DNA from: Hyaloperonospora brassicae
Taxonomy: Eukaryota > Oomycota > Peronosporomycetes > Peronosporales > Peronosporaceae
NCBI GenBank assembly: GCA_947650285.1
Contig: CANTFL010000090.1
Coordinates: 310,001 to 374,000, forward strand
Direction of reading: 5' to 3'
Length of the DNA: 64,000 bases
Shown: positions 58,939 to 64,000 of the stretch, piece after piece
Layout of the letters: every line of letters starts with the position of its first letter
Numbering within the stretch: position 1 is the first letter of the stretch
Program-made: the position numbers and the translations under genes
The notes under the pieces: model-generated
Databases searched by the model: none
Told to the model about the DNA's origin: nothing
Seen by the model: the letters and a program-made list of their open reading frames with translations, nothing else

Positions 58939-61143
58939 GATCGCCGGTGGTCGCTGAAACTTTATATCCTGAGGATAGCGATGTGCGATTTATCAATCGG
59001 TTTACGTATTGCACGGAAGTCGATTGAGTTGTCGGCACAGTTGCCATCCTTAGAGGCCGCGGCCACAGAGCAGGTCCTGTGAGGCAATCAGACTACGACT
59101 GGCGCGATGTTGAGCTTGGTATAAGTCATTGATACGACGTGTAGCACCACGCCGTATGTAAGATAACGATCGCGCGACGTCAACGTTCTTCGAGGTAAAC
59201 CGAGTGTTGCAGGTGAGCTTCCAGTATTTATCTTTTATCTGGCTTTGGCAAGAATCGCGTCGCCGATGACTGCAGCGAAAAGAAGGATGAGGAGGGGAGG
59301 TCAGGATCGAGGACGAAGGTGAAGAGGAACATGTATGTACAGTGCATGGTCTGGACAACTGATGTGTGCCCAAGCAAGACATTTATATCAGTGCTATCGC
59401 CCTTCGCTCGTAGGTAGCAATGGTCTTAATGGGCAAACAAGACCAAATGAATGCTCAAAGAAATATACCCGTCGTCATTATACTGATCGGACCTTACGCG
59501 TAGGGATGATAATGTATCAGCTGTACGTGTTGTCAATGGTTTGCAAAGATTTACAATGGATGATGACGTTCACATCGACGGCAAAAGTAAGCCAAGAATA
59601 GTAGACGCAGTAGTATGTGTATGCACAGGCATTGTCTTCTGCGTACAATTTGGACGGCTTCATGGTATATAAAATCCGATATTTATGAGAAACGAGCTAT
59701 AAGAATTAAAGACGTCTACCGAGCGCTGTAAATTCGCAAATGACACCTGTAAATGCGTACAGCACTATACGTCAACTCGCCTTATCCAAATTAGTATTAC
59801 TTACATGTGTGAATAACAATTTTGTCTTCAGGTTCGATCGATAATTTATCCGGTCAATGAGGCATTTTGAGCAAATTACGCCTAAATCATAAGATAGAAA
59901 TCGGGTGTATTCGTCGCACCCCGTTGTCTTCGCCATTATGATGTAGCAGCAAAAGAAGACCATTACGCTTCCTTGTGGCTAATTTGATATACTGTTTTTG
60001 TTTCGTCACTCATTTACGGCGCCATCCCGGAATTGTTGACTTTTAGTGCAACGTTTCGTCACCCCTTTCTGTTTGTACTACCAATGTTTTTGTATTACAC
60101 ACACGTTTTATCATTATCTCGCAGGCTCGCTTCTTGCACAACCCTATCTCAATTTTTCTCAGTTCGTTTTTAGCACAATTTTAAATTAAATTTGTTCCGG
60201 ACGAATTGGATCTGCCTGCAAAAAACTGTATTGTACAATGCTTGCATAAGTGTACCCTGTTCGACTTGGCCACTTGCGTCAATCGTTTGCATGGCTTGAA
60301 ATGGAACATATAGGCGCTCAATCCCTTCGTAAAAGGCTCCTTTAGGATCAACGGATTATCCTTGGTCTCCAACAATCGCATGTTTTGCGGAAGTCAATAA
60401 GGGGAATCGCACATGATAGAAGAGTCAAGCAGCGGAGCGTGGCGCCTAGCGCTCGGCTCATAGTTTTGCACAGTATCATTTGGAACAACCAGAATCCTTC
60501 ATATGCTACCATCATGTTAAACATAGACACAAGAATACAAACTTTGCAAAACACTTTCTTTCATGTCCAATTGATTGAGATTTGATGCACGAAGATTTCA
60601 ATTAAACTGGTATATTTCACATGTACTTTGTCTTGTTTAATCAACTACTCATTGTCGTAAGGCGGTTTGTCTATTGCTCGCAGGCTCTTCATCTAGCATG
60701 TACAAGCGAAAAAAAAATGACGTCATTACATATCGTTTATCTACCAAATATTTGATGGGTCATCGCTTTTCATAAAAAAATTTAACGTACGCAGCATATA
60801 AAATTAGACGTCGATGTTGTCAGTTGTATTTGTGCAAAAATGCAGTAAGGGAACATGATAAATATACAGCTCTGTCTGATCTCATCCGTCAGTACGACAA
60901 CGAGTAAATCTCATTGCCATTACCACAAATTATACAGAAGTCCCAGAACCACTACTATACTTTTGTTAAGTATAAAAACACGCTAAATAGTGCTAACCAC
61001 ATTATTCTTGACTGCAACATGGGACAAGAAACTGCTTGATTACGAACGAGTCTTTCCAAATGATAGACAACTGTCACGCATGGTACCGACCACTCCATTT
61101 TCTACCAACGTTCGTTCGCTTATCAAAACTCGCCCACGCGCCG

Positions 61144-61168
61144 ATGTGCTCACTACCAGTGAGCACAT
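61144..61168. repeat. Perfect hairpin, 11-bp arms, 3-nt loop
   Basis: ATGTGCTCACT, loop ACC, then AGTGAGCACAT. It lies 70 bp before a direct-repeat pair. Confidence 0.85.
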
Positions 61169-61237
61169 TTCATGCGATCCCGGTCCAGTCACACGAACTC
61201 GTGATCGTGGGGACGCCGTTGGGACACAGTACCGCTT

Positions 61238-61460
61238 GCGACCAGTGGCAGCAACAGGTCAGTACTTACTGCTGATGACGATTGTGATGAAAAACGATTG
61301 CGTTCTTTCCGTGTACATGCATTGCAGTAAAGGGGCTAGGCAGATATCAAGCTGATGACTGATTCAAGTGGTGTGCATCCGTATAAGCTCGCGACCAGTG
61401 GCAGCAACAGGTCAGTACTTACGGTTGATGACGATTTTGTTGATAAACGATTGCGTTCGT
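61238..61460. repeat. Direct repeat pair of ~65 bp, 153 bp apart
   Basis: Copies begin at 61238 and 61391 with GCGACCAGTGGCAGCAACAG and continue to AACGATTGCGTTC. The first 35 bases are identical; later bases differ at a few positions. This indicates a local tandem duplication of about 153 bp. Confidence 0.9.
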
Positions 61461-61483
61461 GCGTGAATCGCGTTGATAAATGG

Positions 61484-61525
61484 CTGCAGGAATTTAGTCA
61501 GACATATCTGACTAAATTTCTGCAG
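61484..61525. repeat. Near-perfect hairpin, 19-bp arms
   Basis: Arms 61484-61502 and 61507-61525 pair with one mismatch around a 4-nt loop (CATA). The left arm reads CTGCAGGAATTTAGTCAGA. Confidence 0.9.
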
Positions 61526-62458
61526 TAATTGACCAATTACACCTCCGTCAATAATTAAAAACACCTTCTACGAACTCGTGAAGAGTTCATCGTTTTTCCT
61601 TTTATTGTTTGGTTATAAATACCACAATGTAATATACTTGCAGCATGGGAACACTGGAAATGCATGGCAGCAACTAAAATTTAGATTATACGTTTGTTTA
61701 AAATTTAAAGACGTTGTCGAATCTGGTTGCATTGTGTATTCGATCGATGAGATAATATAAAGATCTTTTTACTGCACCTTCAGTTTAGTATAAATGCAAT
61801 GTTTCCTCTTGCGTGGCTCCCGTTTTGAGTATTATTGGAAACCTCGGTACTTTTCGTGACTTGTGGCTCTGGAATCATAGAAGCCAACATGTTTCCTAAG
61901 TCAATTGGCTGTGCAACAAATGAATGCATCGTCTCTCTCGTCGATCGAATTCGAATGGCGGCGACAAATTCCACTGGTTTGCCCCGCTTGCGTGCACGAC
62001 CGGCACTTGTACGTAGCTCCAGGTTTTGTATCCCCTGAGCTACCAATACGTATTATTTGTCGTCGCCCAGTGTTCTTGTAGTACGGGGGTGGAAGTATAA
62101 ATACTGCAGGAGTTTTTGTGCTGGAAACAACACCAATTATCCCCCCTTTAAAGCCTTGCTTAGAGTTCTTCACAATATGTGACGGATGAAAGATGAAGTT
62201 ACGCCGATTGTGGATCCGAAAGTATGCTACACGGAGACAGTGTGGTGGTAAGGCAATCCCATTTAAACTAAGTTTGAACGTGAACACTTTAATGTTTCAA
62301 TCTGGACATGTCGATATGTTGCATAGCCTTGATTCGAGGTAAACTATACCCATGAGTAGATCACGACGCTATATAATTGCCCGCAGTCTTTATTTCTATC
62401 TTTTAAAGCGCTCGCGCACGAGGATTTGATGTAAGGTCATGAGCTGTCCATTTCTTGA

Positions 62459-62752
62459 TCATATATGATGCGTACAAAATTTGTCTATAGCAGCCTTCGT
62501 CGAAAATCTTATTACCTTTAGAGGTGTTGCATGACTAATATCATTGAAAAGGATCGTATTGTTGTTAATCTCAACAAAATTGGTAGTGCGCCATCCGAAA
62601 ATTGTACATGGTGTCATCGGTGACACGTTATAATCGTGAGGGAGGTTTATTGTGAACGTGTGGGTGGTGTCACCATTGATTCCACTCGAATTAGTGCTTG
62701 CCACATGATGACCAGCATCCATCGGCTTATTAACAAAGGCTGTCCAGTACAT
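62459..62752 (-). pseudogene. Unassigned minus-strand frame with beta-rich, capsid-like look
   Basis: A 97-codon frame rich in Asn, Thr and Ser with alternating hydrophobic residues (HTFTINLPHDYNVSP, then an FVEINNNTILF segment). The pattern, a short beta strand with TINLP followed by an INN turn, resembles jelly-roll capsid or penton proteins of Polinton-like elements and related large DNA viruses. The resemblance is loose, no other marker (protein-primed polymerase, integrase, ATPase) is visible, and the frame is short. It could equally be random AT-rich DNA. Confidence 0.2.
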
Positions 62753-63632
62753 TAGATCGATCTCTTAGAGGTACGTGGCCACAACGTTTCCTTAATTTGA
62801 CGACATTGACATGATAACCTCATTGCAGTCAACCTCTGTCTCTATGGACTCCCCTTGTTTCCACACCGCATTCTCAAATTCGCGTCCAGAGCAGCCAAAG
62901 TTACGCTTAACATTACTTAATATGTATATCGCGCGGAAACGGATTTGAACACTGATACACGTCCTTATCCACACAATCATCAAGCTTCTTGAATTTTCAC
63001 GATTGCACATGACAGCGACATTCATGAAATTAATTCCAGAATTGATACGCTAAATGATAAACCACGCAACGTTGTTTTCTTTTTCACTTAAACAATCGCT
63101 GATGCAAGCTTGCTGTTTTTTTTGTTTCCATCTTGTATAATTAGAGAAAGTATCACATTATTGTACTTTACATGACGAGAATGGGTGCCATCAAAGCCAA
63201 CTACCGGGATATCGAAAGGATGGATGTCGACTTAACTCCAACTGCCCCCAAATTCGAAATATAGGTTGTGATGATCGAGGTCAAGTTCCACAGTGCTGCC
63301 TGGATTGACGTAAATCGACTCCACCAAGTGTGGGGCAAGGAGCGGGAAAGATGGATTCCACTCTCCTTCCATGTCATAAACCACCGCATCCTTGGCCCTT
63401 TTAGTCTTGCTTCGATACAAGGGAAAAATAGTGCCATCACGTGCCTATACAAGCGCATCAATTGACTTATGTTTAATGCCCTTGTCGCCTCAAACAGCGG
63501 CATTAAAAGTTGACAGCAGTTGAATTTGCCAAGCTAATGGTTTGGCAATACCCATGCATCAATCGGAGTGGCTATCAATAAACGTAAAAACGTAAAACTA
63601 GGGTTTTTCAGCCACCCATTCTCTCTTAGTCA

Positions 63633-63675
63633 TACGTACCTCTCACGGGCATCCATCTATGGAGATACGTATGTC
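63633..63675. repeat. Inverted repeat, ~12-bp arms, ~19-nt spacer
   Basis: CATACGTACCTC and GAGATACGTATG pair with one mismatch. Confidence 0.6.
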
Positions 63676-63723
63676 TTACTTCTACCACTAATTTTCTTCA
63701 CTTTGCAAAGTCAATTTATTTGA

Positions 63724-63794
63724 AACATTTCGATCCGTCGTTGCTGCAACCGCGTGTATAAAACGCGGTTGCAGCAACGACGGATCGAAACGTT
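63724..63794. repeat. Near-perfect hairpin, 32-bp arms
   Basis: Arms 63724-63755 and 63763-63794 pair with a single mismatch around a 7-nt loop (GTATAAA). The right arm starts ACGCGGTTGCAGCAACGACG. It is the strongest hairpin in the window and lies in AT-rich DNA although its arms are GC-rich. Confidence 0.95.
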
Positions 63795-64000
63795 ATTCCA
63801 TACGTCAGACCATTAGTACCGTGAATAGCGCCCGATTCGATCGCCATAGTTTCTCCATACATCTTGATGTTACGTTGTGCAAAATGCCCCTTACACACCA
63901 TTGAAAAATACAACAATTTGATGAATTGATACAACTAAATTTATAAGTGTATCGACTATCTCGATTAATAATGGTTTCTCGACGAGTAACATCATTTAAA

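Larger units (their letters stand above)
58939..64000. other. AT-rich tract with hairpins; no intact gene supported
   Basis: GC content falls clearly here from about 59.6 kb. Frames are up to 128 codons. The most protein-like are on minus: 61901-62287, 62459-62752 and 63232-63420. None can be assigned with confidence. Repeats and hairpins in it are listed separately. Confidence 0.45.

Overview
The window looks like a gene-poor stretch of an oomycete (Peronosporales-type, Phytophthora or downy-mildew-like) nuclear genome. Reasons: short spliceosomal introns (61-215 nt, GT..AG, with CTAAC/CTGAC-like branch sites in several), initiator-like TCAYTYY motifs just upstream of several start codons, a decayed Ty3/Gypsy element and a decayed L1-type LINE whose proteins have the layout I associate with Phytophthora repeats, and small islands of GC-rich genes in long gene-empty tracts. 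The organism is an inference; there is no rRNA or other marker here.

Layout. 1-15.1 kb is a repeat graveyard: a LINE reverse transcriptase on + (2.0-3.3 kb), a Ty3/Gypsy gag-pol on - (5.2-12.2 kb) and a pogo/Tigger-like transposase fragment with a possible terminal repeat (14.5-15.1 kb). 17.0-18.3 kb holds one intact minus-strand gene for a secreted 2OG-Fe(II)-dioxygenase-like protein. 18.4-29.5 kb is gene-poor and contains the left arm of a large inverted duplication (25.3-27.9 kb). 29.55-34.30 kb is a five-exon Enhancer-of-zeste/EZH2 histone methyltransferase gene. 34.3-39.2 kb is empty apart from weak remnants, and 39.2-41.7 kb is the right arm, so the EZH2 gene sits inside an 11.3-kb spacer between two ~2.5-kb inverted copies.

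41.9-51.6 kb is a compact gene island: an Erf4/Golgin-A7-like palmitoylation cofactor (-), an unrecognised 314-residue protein (+), an ER-type DnaJ chaperone (+), endonuclease V (+), an unrecognised GC-rich helical protein (-) and a histidine-phosphatase/phosphoglycerate-mutase-like protein (-), with long microsatellites between them. 51.6-57.8 kb has no gene I can support. 57.8-58.9 kb is a three-exon DHHC S-acyltransferase (-). 58.9-64 kb is AT-rich, without a recognisable intact gene, but with several near-perfect hairpins and some minus-strand frames that weakly resemble capsid-type proteins.

The genes do not form one pathway. Two points link them: a DHHC enzyme and an Erf4/Golgin-A7-type partner lie 16 kb apart, and a chromatin silencer gene lies within repeat-rich DNA bracketed by inverted repeats. 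The spliced models for five genes come out in frame over every junction (1479, 314, 390, 270 and 308 residues), which is the main internal support for them.
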